In this document: positions 1-7,371 of the stretch, piece by piece
How positions within the stretch are numbered: the stretch's first letter is position 1
How the letters are laid out: the number at the start of each line of letters is the position of its first letter
Assembly (NCBI GenBank): GCA_910586995.1
Contig: CAJUKZ010000021.1
Coordinates: forward strand, 1-10,122
Length of the DNA: 10,122 bases
Origin: an uncultured Muribaculaceae bacterium
Lineage (GTDB): Bacteria > Bacteroidota > Bacteroidia > Bacteroidales > Muribaculaceae
Direction: 5' to 3'
The notes under the pieces: model-generated
Seen by the model: the letters and a program-made list of their open reading frames with translations, nothing else
What the model was told of the DNA's origin: nothing
Databases searched by the model: none
Made by a program: the position numbers and the translations under genes

Positions 1-1
1 A

Positions 2-59
2 GATGTGCCCGGCATAGCCGTGCCCCCACAAAGGTGTCCGGCAGGACACCGATTTACAC
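2..59 (+). repeat. Left copy of a ~58-base inverted repeat with an internal hairpin
   Basis: This segment matches the reverse complement of 10064-10120. Two blocks are conserved: a 15-base block ending GTGCCCGGCATA (14 of 15 identical) and a 31-base block starting CAAAGGTGTCC (29 of 31 identical), separated by 11-12 unrelated bases. Inside the second block GGTGTCC (33-39) and GGACACC (44-50) form a perfect 7-bp stem with a four-base loop. It lies between genes. It could be a dispersed intergenic palindromic (REP-like) repeat, a terminator for a gene outside the window, or a recombination site. The family is not one I recognise. Confidence 0.85.
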
Positions 60-286
60 GTCACTCTATGGCATGTCAGTGATTCAGGCATACCAGAGCC
101 GTGATTGTTAACAAATATTATAGAATACCCGGCAATATTTTAGATAAAAAAATTCTAATTTAGCAGTCAGAATCAACGGGCTTGAAATGCCACGAAAAAC
201 GTCACGCTAAAGCGTTTTATCCAGTCCTGTAATACTATTTTCTCCGGCGGTAGGCAGAACGCCGGAAGCTTTCTTTTTTTATCTCG
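60..286 (+). other. Long non-coding leader upstream of nhaD
   Basis: No convincing reading frame is present. The stretch is AT-rich in the middle and holds several small inverted repeats: TGGCATG/CATACCA (69-75/89-95, one mismatch), TAGAAT/ATTCTA (121-126/152-157), and AAAACG/CGTTTT (196-201/213-218), which encloses ACGCT/AGCGT. Two near-matches to the Bacteroidota -7 box, TATTTTAG (136-143) and TAATTTAG (156-163), each carry one mismatch and lack a correctly spaced TTG, so the nhaD promoter is not settled. If transcription starts near either box, the nhaD transcript has a leader of more than 110 bases, ending in the hairpin at 243-266. Confidence 0.45.
243..280 (+). terminator. Terminator-like hairpin plus T-tract directly before the nhaD start
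   Basis: TCCGGCG (243-249) pairs perfectly with CGCCGGA (260-266) across a ten-base loop. A T-rich run (270-280, mostly T) follows three bases later and ends six bases before the nhaD ATG. This is the form of a Rho-independent terminator on the plus strand. Its place inside a leader suggests attenuation or a riboswitch-like expression platform. Alternatively it ends an upstream transcript and nhaD starts from a cryptic promoter, or the hairpin simply shapes the translation start region. Confidence 0.55.
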
Positions 287-1627
287 ATGATTGCACTAAT
301 GCTTATTGTCTTCGTGCTGGGCTACCTGTTGATAGCCTCCGAGCACGTGTTGCGTATCAACAAGGCCACGTTCGCACTGATCATGTGTGGAGTACTTTGG
401 GCCATTTACGCTGTCTTCACACACGACCCCAATGTAAACCATGAACTTGTCATAGCCCTTGGCGACACCTGCGAGATCGTGGTGTTCCTGATAGGAGCCA
501 TGACGATAGTGGAGCTTATCGACCGCTATGGAGGCTTCAACATAATAGTCAAACGCATACATGCGCAAAACAAACGTAAGCTGATGTGGATTCTCGCCCT
601 CGTGGCATTCTTCATGTCCAGTATTATCGACAATATGACCACCACCATTATCATGGTTATGATGCTCCGACGCATGCTTGCCAACTATAAGGAACGGTGG
701 TTGTTTGCCTGTGTCATTGTGATCGCAGCCAACAGCGGAGGCGCATGGTCGCCCATTGGCGATATAACGACTATCATGCTGTGGATGAAGAATTATGTGT
801 CGTCTGTCGATCTGATTGTCAACCTGATCGTGCCATGTATCGTATCAGTTGTGATACCTTGTCTGATAGCCACGCGGGCGGTATCCACAGAACCGATGGA
901 GGAACTCAACACGCAGGATGCACGTGTGGGCTACGAGGTATCGAAGCATCACCGCGGACTCAGCCGCCTTATCCTGTGCTGCGGTGTGGGAGGATTGCTT
1001 TTCGTCCCCGCATTCAAGGCATGCACAGGACTTCCCCCTTATCTTGGTATCCTGATATCTCTTGGACTGCTCTGGTTGCTCACAGAACTTATTGTGCGCC
1101 ACTATCAGCTCGATGGCAAGATGGAAGGACGCATATCTCAATCGCTCAGAGCAATCGACATGTCCACCATATTGTTCTTCCTCGGTATCCTGCTCGCTGT
1201 CTCCGCTCTCCAGCAGGCAGGTATACTCAACGTGATGGCCACATGGCTCAACGATAATCTGCATGAACCCTATACCATCAACGGCATAATCGGTGTGCTG
1301 TCGTCGATAGTGGACAATGTGCCACTCGTGGCAGCATGTATGAACATGTATCCGGTGGCTACCGATGCCATGATCGCGGCCTCGGCCGATCCGGCATATA
1401 CACAGATCTTCGTGGAGGACGGCTTGTTCTGGCATCTGCTCACATTCTGCGCCGGCGTTGGCGGCAGCATGCTCATCATTGGTAGCGCGGCAGGTGTAGT
1501 GGCGATGGGTATCGAGAAGATTCCATTCATGTGGTATGTGCGCAAGATCACAGGCCTGGCCTTCCTTGGATATGTGGGAGGTATGTTGGTAATCTGGCTT
1601 GAGACTCTTATTTTCAACCACATGTAG
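287..1627 (+). CDS. nhaD: NhaD-type Na+/H+ antiporter
   Basis: This is a polytopic inner-membrane protein of 446 residues in the ion-transporter (ArsB/NhaD) superfamily, expected to exchange internal Na+ (or Li+) for protons and so support sodium and pH homeostasis. The inverted-repeat architecture of the family is visible. The first half has SSIIDNMTTT (111-120) followed by a glycine-rich ANSGGAWSPIGDITT (148-162). The second half has the matching SSIVDNVPL (339-347) and GVGGSMLIIGSAAG (390-403). The Asp/Asn and Asp/Thr residues in these loops match the polar residues known to matter in Vibrio NhaD. About a dozen hydrophobic segments cover nearly the whole length. The first ATG gives a hydrophobic N-terminus typical of the family; the ATG four codons later is an alternative. 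The gene is transcribed alone, with a hairpin on each side. Identification is firm at family level; ion preference is inferred. Confidence 0.93.
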   Translation: MIALMLIVFVLGYLLIASEHVLRINKATFALIMCGVLWAIYAVFTHDPNVNHELVIALGDTCEIVVFLIGAMTIVELIDRYGGFNIIVKRIHAQNKRKLMWILALVAFFMSSIIDNMTTTIIMVMMLRRMLANYKERWLFACVIVIAANSGGAWSPIGDITTIMLWMKNYVSSVDLIVNLIVPCIVSVVIPCLIATRAVSTEPMEELNTQDARVGYEVSKHHRGLSRLILCCGVGGLLFVPAFKACTGLPPYLGILISLGLLWLLTELIVRHYQLDGKMEGRISQSLRAIDMSTILFFLGILLAVSALQQAGILNVMATWLNDNLHEPYTINGIIGVLSSIVDNVPLVAACMNMYPVATDAMIAASADPAYTQIFVEDGLFWHLLTFCAGVGGSMLIIGSAAGVVAMGIEKIPFMWYVRKITGLAFLGYVGGMLVIWLETLIFNHM

Positions 1628-1637
1628 TCATTTGTTA

Positions 1638-1667
1638 AGCCTGTAGTTTCTTCTTGCAGGCTATTTT
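1638..1667 (+). terminator. Probable terminator after nhaD
   Basis: AGCCTG (1638-1643) and CAGGCT (1657-1662) form a 6-bp stem around a 13-base loop and are followed by ATTTT. It begins 11 bases after the nhaD stop codon, where an intrinsic terminator is expected. The stem is short and the T-run modest, so termination may be partial. Confidence 0.5.
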
Positions 1668-1693
1668 CCGTGCTATAGTGCGCGGCTTATGCA

Positions 1694-1728
1694 TAACTTT
1701 GTCGGGTAAATCTAAACCGACAAAGCTA
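1694..1728 (+). promoter_or_regulatory. Promoter -7 box inside a near-perfect inverted repeat (candidate operator)
   Basis: TAACTTTG (1694-1701) is a perfect TAnnTTTG -7 box for the Bacteroidota housekeeping sigma factor, placed 26 bases before the start codon of the phage-like gene. No good TTTG/TTG -33 element lies 19-21 bases upstream. The box is part of a palindrome: CTTTGTCGG (1697-1705) and CCGACAAAG (1717-1725) are perfect 9-base arms around 11 bases, and they extend to 11 of 12 matching positions with the outer TA. The bottom strand therefore also carries a perfect -7 box, TAGCTTTG (1728-1721). A repressor bound here would cover the -7 box, the transcription start and the ribosome landing site. 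Confidence 0.55.
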
Positions 1729-4250
1729 TGAAAAACATTCCTACTTCCATTCACGACACTGAAAACCGTGTTGTGAACCTTCGCCCCGACGAAGCATCGC
1801 CGGGGACGATGGTTGCCGTTGGCTATCCTGCCGAAATTGACCTTCCGGGATGGCTGTCGCCGGTGCGCAGCATCAACGTGTCTGATGCAGGCGGCAATCC
1901 ATGCATGCATCTTCTATGCCATACGTCAGATGGCGGCCCTGCGATCATGGCACGCGTTGGCGGAGAAGGCACAGTCAGTTTTCCATCTGCAGTCCGCGAC
2001 CTTATTCCTCTTGGCGAGAACCGCTTTCTTGGTATTTCCGCATCAGGCAATATGCCCGTTATATACGATCCTGATGAGGACGCTTACAAGGCATTGCCGC
2101 CTGCGTCCGAACTTCCGCCGATTGTGTTCGGATCGTTTATGGTCGGGCAGCTTTCAGCCACAGTAGCCGGGCGCACACTTTCAGGAAATTATTCCACTGC
2201 CACGCAGCTTGGTGAGGCTGACGCCCGTGCCGTAGGCAATGATGTATCCGACGCTTACATGAGGATTGTAGAAGCAGCCGACGCCGGAGCAGCCATGATG
2301 CAGCCTGTGATATTGCGCTACCGGCTGCTCGACCGGCGCGGACAGACGTTATACGTGTCGCCTTTTGTGATGCTGTCGTCAGCCGATGCGGGATTGCAGG
2401 CTCAGGTCACAGCCATAGCTCCTCTCTCTACTGACGACAAGTCGCGCAGTGTTGTCGGAGAATATACCTTACGTATGCAGAGCTACAGGATAAATGCCTT
2501 CATACCGGCTGCTTTGGCCGACATATGGAAGGGATATGCACACAGCTACGTAGTGGAGGTATCGCCTCAGATCGATCCTGTGGATATATCCATGAAGCCT
2601 GCGATATATATGAACCCGCGCACATCTGCACAGCGTACACTCACGCTTTGCCTGCCTGGGGCTGATTCGGCCTCGATATTGTTCAGCAACGCAGTGCCGG
2701 CATGTATCGACAATTTCGACAGCTATTGTCAGGTGCTGCACTCCGGATTGCTGTCGGAGATCGATCCGGTATCCGGATCCGCTGTCTATAACCTCTCGTG
2801 CGGCAATGCGGTTTCACCGTCGGGCCGCTACGGACTTATACGCACGATCATATCCGGACGCAAGCCTACCGATACAGTCCTCACATCTCTGCAATTGCCG
2901 CATTCTGTTGTGGCTGATGATATTGTGCTGTCAGGCAATGCCGCGCTTTGGCATGGTCTGGCTCCGGTAAGGTTCTACGGTTATACACCGCTTCACTACG
3001 CGTGCGGCGATCCGGTGTCCGCGTCCTCTGCTTCGAGATTTGCCGCAGCTGTTGATTTCGCCGATGGCAGCAGGACGGTAGTCTCTGCAGTAAGGACCGG
3101 AGACACACATCCATATATGAATCCATTGATATGCTATCCGAGAGCCGATGCCGTACGCATCACCATGATATGTCTTGTCGACGGAGAATGCCGCCGCTAT
3201 GAATTCCCGCTCACTCCCACTCCATGCCGCAAGGCGGCATATTGGCTCAGACCTTCCGGTCAGGCTTTGCCTTTCGCTTCAGAAGGTTCTGCCGGGGGCA
3301 GTTTTCATGTCCCGGCCTCAGAAGTGGCTGAAGAAAAACTGCCGTCGTACTGCTGTGTATCTCCTGCGGCCAACTTACTGAAGATTACATCTGCCCTGCC
3401 GGTCGGCACAGGATCAGTGCGTGCAGCCTGCGAGTGTGCTTCGGCATCTTCAATTGTGGATTCGCCGAGATTTGCAGTTTTTACTGACGAAGGCATCCAC
3501 AGACTCACCATCTCGGCCGACGCTTCTGATCCTCAGATCCGGTCGTCAAGGCGCATAGACAGGCGTACGGTGGTGTCTTCTTCGGCACTATGCTGCCACG
3601 GTGGCACTGTGTATGCAGTCGCAGGCAATGAATTGGTTAGTCTTACTGGGACGCGTATCAGGACTTTGGCTCGTGGATTCACCTCAGACAGTCTCAATTC
3701 TCCCTCGGTCGGAATGACAGGGAGAGGAGAATTGTGGATCTCATCCGGCGGATTGCTGGCAATATATCTTCCTGATAGCGGAGGTTTCTGTTTCCGTCAA
3801 TTGAACTTTGGGAAAATACCCCGGTTCGGACGCATGGTCAGCGCAGGGGGAAGTCTGTATGCCTCCGATATCTCGGATGGCGGACGTCTCTACGACCTGT
3901 CGCGCGAGACCGATGCGCCGGTGGATGTGGAGTGGACAGAAGTGCGCACTCTGGCTCGGCCAGGATCGCGCAGAGTGCGCCTGCGGGGAATAGAACTTGG
4001 AATGCGGGCGATGAATGCATCCGGCTCGGTCGACGTGCTTGGCGATGTCTGTGCCGGACCGCATGATGCACTTATGCCGCAGCACAGAGCCGCGAATCTC
4101 TCTCCTTTGGCCTCTCTGCGGATAGGTGGCACGGTGTCATCACCTGTATTCATTCCGGTTGTAGCCCCGCCTCTGCGGAGCATACGCCTGAGAGTAAGGA
4201 TGTGTCTAAATCCGGGCGCACGCCTGCAATACATTGAGCCATGCGTCTGA
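1728..4250 (+). CDS. Phage tail/nozzle-like structural protein (phage-derived, 840 aa)
   Basis: This is a large, apparently soluble protein with no signal peptide or membrane segment. It appears mostly beta-stranded, with short Gly/Asp turns and recurring blade-like segments (about 45-140 and 580-725), which suggests beta-propeller-type folds. The region around 545-640, with LLKITSALPVG (550-560), RFAVFTDEGIHRLTIS (581-596) and a following RTVVSSSALCCHGGTVYAVAGNELVSL, resembles from memory a structural/tail protein of Bacteroidales prophages in which a 'FxTdeGIxAL' segment precedes a 'cR...' segment. The C-terminus (806-836) looks like the closing beta-sandwich of such proteins. The 21 cysteines (2.5%) are unusually many and argue for a cytoplasmic or virion protein rather than a secreted one. 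Its end overlaps terL by 10 bases, so the two genes are surely cotranscribed. The ATG follows directly after the palindromic promoter region. Phage origin is inferred from this resemblance and from terL; the exact virion role is not established. Confidence 0.65.
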   Translation: MKNIPTSIHDTENRVVNLRPDEASPGTMVAVGYPAEIDLPGWLSPVRSINVSDAGGNPCMHLLCHTSDGGPAIMARVGGEGTVSFPSAVRDLIPLGENRFLGISASGNMPVIYDPDEDAYKALPPASELPPIVFGSFMVGQLSATVAGRTLSGNYSTATQLGEADARAVGNDVSDAYMRIVEAADAGAAMMQPVILRYRLLDRRGQTLYVSPFVMLSSADAGLQAQVTAIAPLSTDDKSRSVVGEYTLRMQSYRINAFIPAALADIWKGYAHSYVVEVSPQIDPVDISMKPAIYMNPRTSAQRTLTLCLPGADSASILFSNAVPACIDNFDSYCQVLHSGLLSEIDPVSGSAVYNLSCGNAVSPSGRYGLIRTIISGRKPTDTVLTSLQLPHSVVADDIVLSGNAALWHGLAPVRFYGYTPLHYACGDPVSASSASRFAAAVDFADGSRTVVSAVRTGDTHPYMNPLICYPRADAVRITMICLVDGECRRYEFPLTPTPCRKAAYWLRPSGQALPFASEGSAGGSFHVPASEVAEEKLPSYCCVSPAANLLKITSALPVGTGSVRAACECASASSIVDSPRFAVFTDEGIHRLTISADASDPQIRSSRRIDRRTVVSSSALCCHGGTVYAVAGNELVSLTGTRIRTLARGFTSDSLNSPSVGMTGRGELWISSGGLLAIYLPDSGGFCFRQLNFGKIPRFGRMVSAGGSLYASDISDGGRLYDLSRETDAPVDVEWTEVRTLARPGSRRVRLRGIELGMRAMNASGSVDVLGDVCAGPHDALMPQHRAANLSPLASLRIGGTVSSPVFIPVVAPPLRSIRLRVRMCLNPGARLQYIEPCV

Positions 4251-6157
4251 AGGAAATGCCATTGAATGAAGTCCTTGCCGAGAACAGACGCCGCAGGCTC
4301 GCGCGGGAGGCTGAATATGATCCGGTAAGTGGACGCGGCGCATCGGGCGAGAGGACAGAGGCTGTTTCGCCTGTCGACGGACGAGTGTGCATGATTCCGT
4401 GTACGATGGTCTGCGATCCATCGTATGCGCTCACTCTCTCCGATCCGGGAGCATGGCAGATGCTGCGCTTCGCGCACGATTTTGAATACTGGGCTGTCAC
4501 CGCTGTCAGGATCAAGGACAAGATTTCCGGCCGCGATGTGCCCATGAGGCTTAACCGTCCGCAGAGAATAGTGCTCGAGGTGCTTGAAAAACAGCGTCTT
4601 GCAGGGCGTCCGCTACGCATCATAATACTTAAAGCACGCCAATGGGGTGGCAGCACTCTTGTGCAGATGTATATGGCATGGATACAGAGTGTGCTGCGTG
4701 AAAACTGGCATTCGCTGATCTGCGCGCATGTCAAGGACTCGGCTGCCACGATCAGGGGAATGTATACGCGCATGCTCGACAATTATCCCAAGGATCTGTG
4801 GATCAGCCGGTCTGACGAGCCCAAGCAGTCAGAGCCGTGTTTCCGTCCGTTCGAACGTTCGGTCAATACCCGCGAGATCGTAGGTCGGGGATGCCGGGTC
4901 ACGGTAGGTTCGGCTGAGAGTCAGGAGGCTGTACGTGGATCTGATTTTGCAATGGCGCATCTTTCTGAAGCTGCTTTCTGGGGCGACTCCACCCGTCGCA
5001 ACCCCGACGATTTCATACGTGCGGTATGTTCGGGAATCATGCTCGAGCCGCTGACACTTGTTGCAGTGGAATCGACAGCCAACGGTGTGGGCAACTGGTT
5101 TCACCGTGAGTGGTTAAGAGCGGAGAAAGGATTGTCGGACAAGACTCCCGTGTTTGTGCCGTGGTATGAAATCGAGATCTACAGTCTCCCGCTCGTGCCG
5201 GGAAGCGAGGCCGGACTGATCGCGTCGCTGACCGATTATGAGGAGAATCTGTGGCATACGGTGGAGGATATCACCCTTGAGAATCTTAACTGGTATCACA
5301 GCAAAGCCAAGGAATATCCGCTTGCGTCGCAGATGCATGCTGAGTTTCCGTCGGATGCTGTCGAGGCTTTCGCTTCTACCGGTAAGAGTGTTTTCGACCT
5401 GGCTTCGGTCAATAGGATGCGTCTGGCCTGTCCGGAGGTGTCCGTCCTATTGCGGGGCGAGATCTCAGGCAGCCGTTTCATGGAAGACAGTGCCGGCAGG
5501 TTGCTTATGATCCCCGGAGTGCTTGAAGGGCGGAAGTCGTGTGCCGGCATGCTCCACCGCTATGTGGTCGGGGTGGATGTTGGCGGACGTTCGGCCGGAT
5601 CGGACCGCACGGTCATTGCCGTACTCGATCGTGCGGGGCTTACGTGCCCCGGCATTCCAGAATTTGTGGCTCAATGGGCCGGTCACTGCGATTATGACAT
5701 ACTTGTGCGCAAGGCCGCAGATGTGGCCCGGTATTTCGACAATGCCCTGCTTGTGGTGGAGAGCAATACACTGGAGCATACCGATGCCGTGAGCGGACTC
5801 GGAATACTGAAGATGGTGGCCGAGGAATACAGGAATATCTACCGCAGGCCGGCGTTTGACGAGATCACCAACCGGCCCACGCAGAAGATAGGTTTCCACA
5901 CCAATCGCGCTACCAAACTGATGCTGATAGCCGGGCTTCAGAGCGACATCCGTGAGGGAGCGTTCCGTGAAAACTTCCGCGATGCCGTGGATGAGTTCGC
6001 CACATATGAGGAACCGCGCCAGGGTGTGTTCGCAGCCAGGGTCGGATGCCACGACGATATGCTCATGGCGCGTGCGATTGCATTGCAAGTGGCGCGTTCG
6101 CTTCCTGAACCACGGAGCAGGGCGGTTCTTGCTCCGCCGGAGCGCTGGCATTTCTGA
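4241..6157 (+). CDS. terL: Phage terminase large subunit (ATPase-nuclease)
   Basis: TerL is the motor that pumps phage DNA into capsids and cuts concatemers. Both domains are present in 638 residues. In the ATPase domain, KARQWGGST (131-139) is the variant P-loop of viral terminases, with the basic residue at its front. HLSEAAFW (240-247) is Walker B with catalytic Glu243, and ESTANG (277-282) is the coupling motif. In the RNase H-like nuclease domain, GVDVGGRSAGSDRT (444-457) supplies Asp446, VVESNT (505-510) supplies Glu507, and CHDDM (603-607) supplies Asp605/606. These blocks (VDVGGRS, VAQWAGH, NALLVVESNTLE, GFHTN, HDDMLMARAIAL) match my memory of TerL proteins in Bacteroidales prophages. 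All catalytic positions are kept and the frame is open. The start overlaps the preceding gene by 10 bases; an ATG five codons on is an alternative. No small terminase, portal or capsid gene accompanies it. Confidence 0.9.
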   Translation: MRLKEMPLNEVLAENRRRRLAREAEYDPVSGRGASGERTEAVSPVDGRVCMIPCTMVCDPSYALTLSDPGAWQMLRFAHDFEYWAVTAVRIKDKISGRDVPMRLNRPQRIVLEVLEKQRLAGRPLRIIILKARQWGGSTLVQMYMAWIQSVLRENWHSLICAHVKDSAATIRGMYTRMLDNYPKDLWISRSDEPKQSEPCFRPFERSVNTREIVGRGCRVTVGSAESQEAVRGSDFAMAHLSEAAFWGDSTRRNPDDFIRAVCSGIMLEPLTLVAVESTANGVGNWFHREWLRAEKGLSDKTPVFVPWYEIEIYSLPLVPGSEAGLIASLTDYEENLWHTVEDITLENLNWYHSKAKEYPLASQMHAEFPSDAVEAFASTGKSVFDLASVNRMRLACPEVSVLLRGEISGSRFMEDSAGRLLMIPGVLEGRKSCAGMLHRYVVGVDVGGRSAGSDRTVIAVLDRAGLTCPGIPEFVAQWAGHCDYDILVRKAADVARYFDNALLVVESNTLEHTDAVSGLGILKMVAEEYRNIYRRPAFDEITNRPTQKIGFHTNRATKLMLIAGLQSDIREGAFRENFRDAVDEFATYEEPRQGVFAARVGCHDDMLMARAIALQVARSLPEPRSRAVLAPPERWHF

Positions 6158-6165
6158 TGCGGGTG

Positions 6166-7371
6166 TCAGAATGCCCGGCGCACGGTGCGGCGTATGGCTG
6201 TGATATTGAGCGAGGTAACTACGGCCATCAAAGCCAATCCTGCAAGAAGGGTGGGCCATACGGGAGCGGAGGGGAAGTCAAGGCTGTCGAGCCTGCCTTC
6301 CCAGAACCATGATGCAGCCGATGCGAGAACGGATGCGGCAACGAGGACAGCAAGATTCACCGCACCCACGAGGATGTAGTAGTAACGGGCTACCTCGTCG
6401 GGAGTGTAGCCGAGCAGCATGAGATCGTGGAGTGTGGCCCGGTTTTTCTGCAGCAGCAGATATAGACTCAACGTAAGGATGAAGAATGCCAGGAGTGTGA
6501 TTATGACACCTATGGCCATCACTATTCCGGTGATCAAGTTGAGTATAAACGATGCTTTCGAGGCTTCGGCTTTGTCGCCTGCCACTTCGTAACCCTGGCT
6601 ATCGAGGTATTCGGTGATGGACGGATCGCCCGGTTTTGTGACTTCGAGAATTATCCTCGAGGGGTCTTCACTATCTTCTGTTCCCTCAGCAAATATTCCA
6701 TCGGCCCAGTCCATGACTGCTTCCGGTACGGCTATGGTATTGAGCCTCGAGGAGAAGCCGACGATGCGCGCGTCGAATGTGCCGGAATTTCCGTTGCCCG
6801 ACAATCTGATCTTCAGTGGTACTTTCTTTATTATATCTTCGCTTAGTTGCGGCATGCCGCGTGTGGGGGCGAAGCCGAAATTGTAGAGTGTAAGGTAGTC
6901 TTTCGACAGTACGATCGGGATTACCGGAGCTTCCGGGTCGAAGTCCCATCCGTCGGGTTTTATGTCGAAGAATTCGTCGGGGATGGATTCGAAAAAGAGA
7001 TAAGTGGACATACCTCTGCCTCCGAGGTTGAGTGAGGCATATACATTGAAGTCAGCCGAACGGAATTCTCCGATGCGGCGTGCCCACGGCTGGCCGGCGA
7101 GACGGTCGAGTTCTGCCTGTGAGAATGAGGTGCTTCCCGCACCGAAGGTATTGAGCAGAGATACTTTTTTTGATAAGATCAGAAAATCGCGCATCTCGAG
7201 TGCGTCGTCGTTGCTGTCCGATCCTGCGCCTGTGAAGTCGCGGTAGAACTGCAAGGCGGTGAGGACAATGGTAAGTCCTATAAGATTCGCGATGGCATAT
7301 CCGGCTATTTGCCAGGGAGATATGTTGTGTCTGAGCAGACGCCATACTACATTTTTCCTTATTGACATCAT
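6166..7371 (-). CDS. ABC transporter permease, FtsX/MacB-like
   Basis: This is the membrane subunit of an ABC system of the FtsX-like permease type. The layout is classic: a first membrane helix (about 21-43), a large extracytoplasmic domain of about 230 residues (44-273, MacB-PCD-like position), then three helices (about 275-307, 330-355 and 371-392). Between helices 2 and 3 lies the conserved cytoplasmic segment NRATLHDLMLLGYTPDEVARYY (310-331), the usual contact with the ATPase. Such proteins move or extract substrates at the outer face of the inner membrane (lipoproteins, peptides) or transmit force across it; this sequence does not tell which. The first ATG overlaps the ATPase stop codon as ATGA, so the two are translationally coupled; the next codon is also ATG. 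The stop codon lies eight bases from that of terL on the other strand. Confidence 0.87.
   Translation of the reverse strand: MMSIRKNVVWRLLRHNISPWQIAGYAIANLIGLTIVLTALQFYRDFTGAGSDSNDDALEMRDFLILSKKVSLLNTFGAGSTSFSQAELDRLAGQPWARRIGEFRSADFNVYASLNLGGRGMSTYLFFESIPDEFFDIKPDGWDFDPEAPVIPIVLSKDYLTLYNFGFAPTRGMPQLSEDIIKKVPLKIRLSGNGNSGTFDARIVGFSSRLNTIAVPEAVMDWADGIFAEGTEDSEDPSRIILEVTKPGDPSITEYLDSQGYEVAGDKAEASKASFILNLITGIVMAIGVIITLLAFFILTLSLYLLLQKNRATLHDLMLLGYTPDEVARYYYILVGAVNLAVLVAASVLASAASWFWEGRLDSLDFPSAPVWPTLLAGLALMAVVTSLNITAIRRTVRRAF

Noticed and set aside
845..1621. Long minus-strand open frame inside nhaD
   Set aside because: It is an antisense shadow of a clearly recognisable transporter; the composition is rich in His, Cys and Arg with no family signature.
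3890..4782. Long minus-strand open frames opposite the 840-aa gene and terL
   Set aside because: They cross the junction of two plus-strand genes, show no domain, and have the Arg/Ser-rich look of shadow frames in GC-rich DNA.
6131..6143. GCTCC/GGAGC stem near the terL end as a bidirectional terminator
   Set aside because: The stem is only 5 bp with a 3-base loop, lies inside coding sequence, and has no T-run on either side.
6166..6190. GCCCGGC core near the permease stop as a third copy of the edge repeat
   Set aside because: Only a few GC-rich bases match; the hairpin GGTGTCC/GGACACC and the rest of the repeat are absent and the site is coding.
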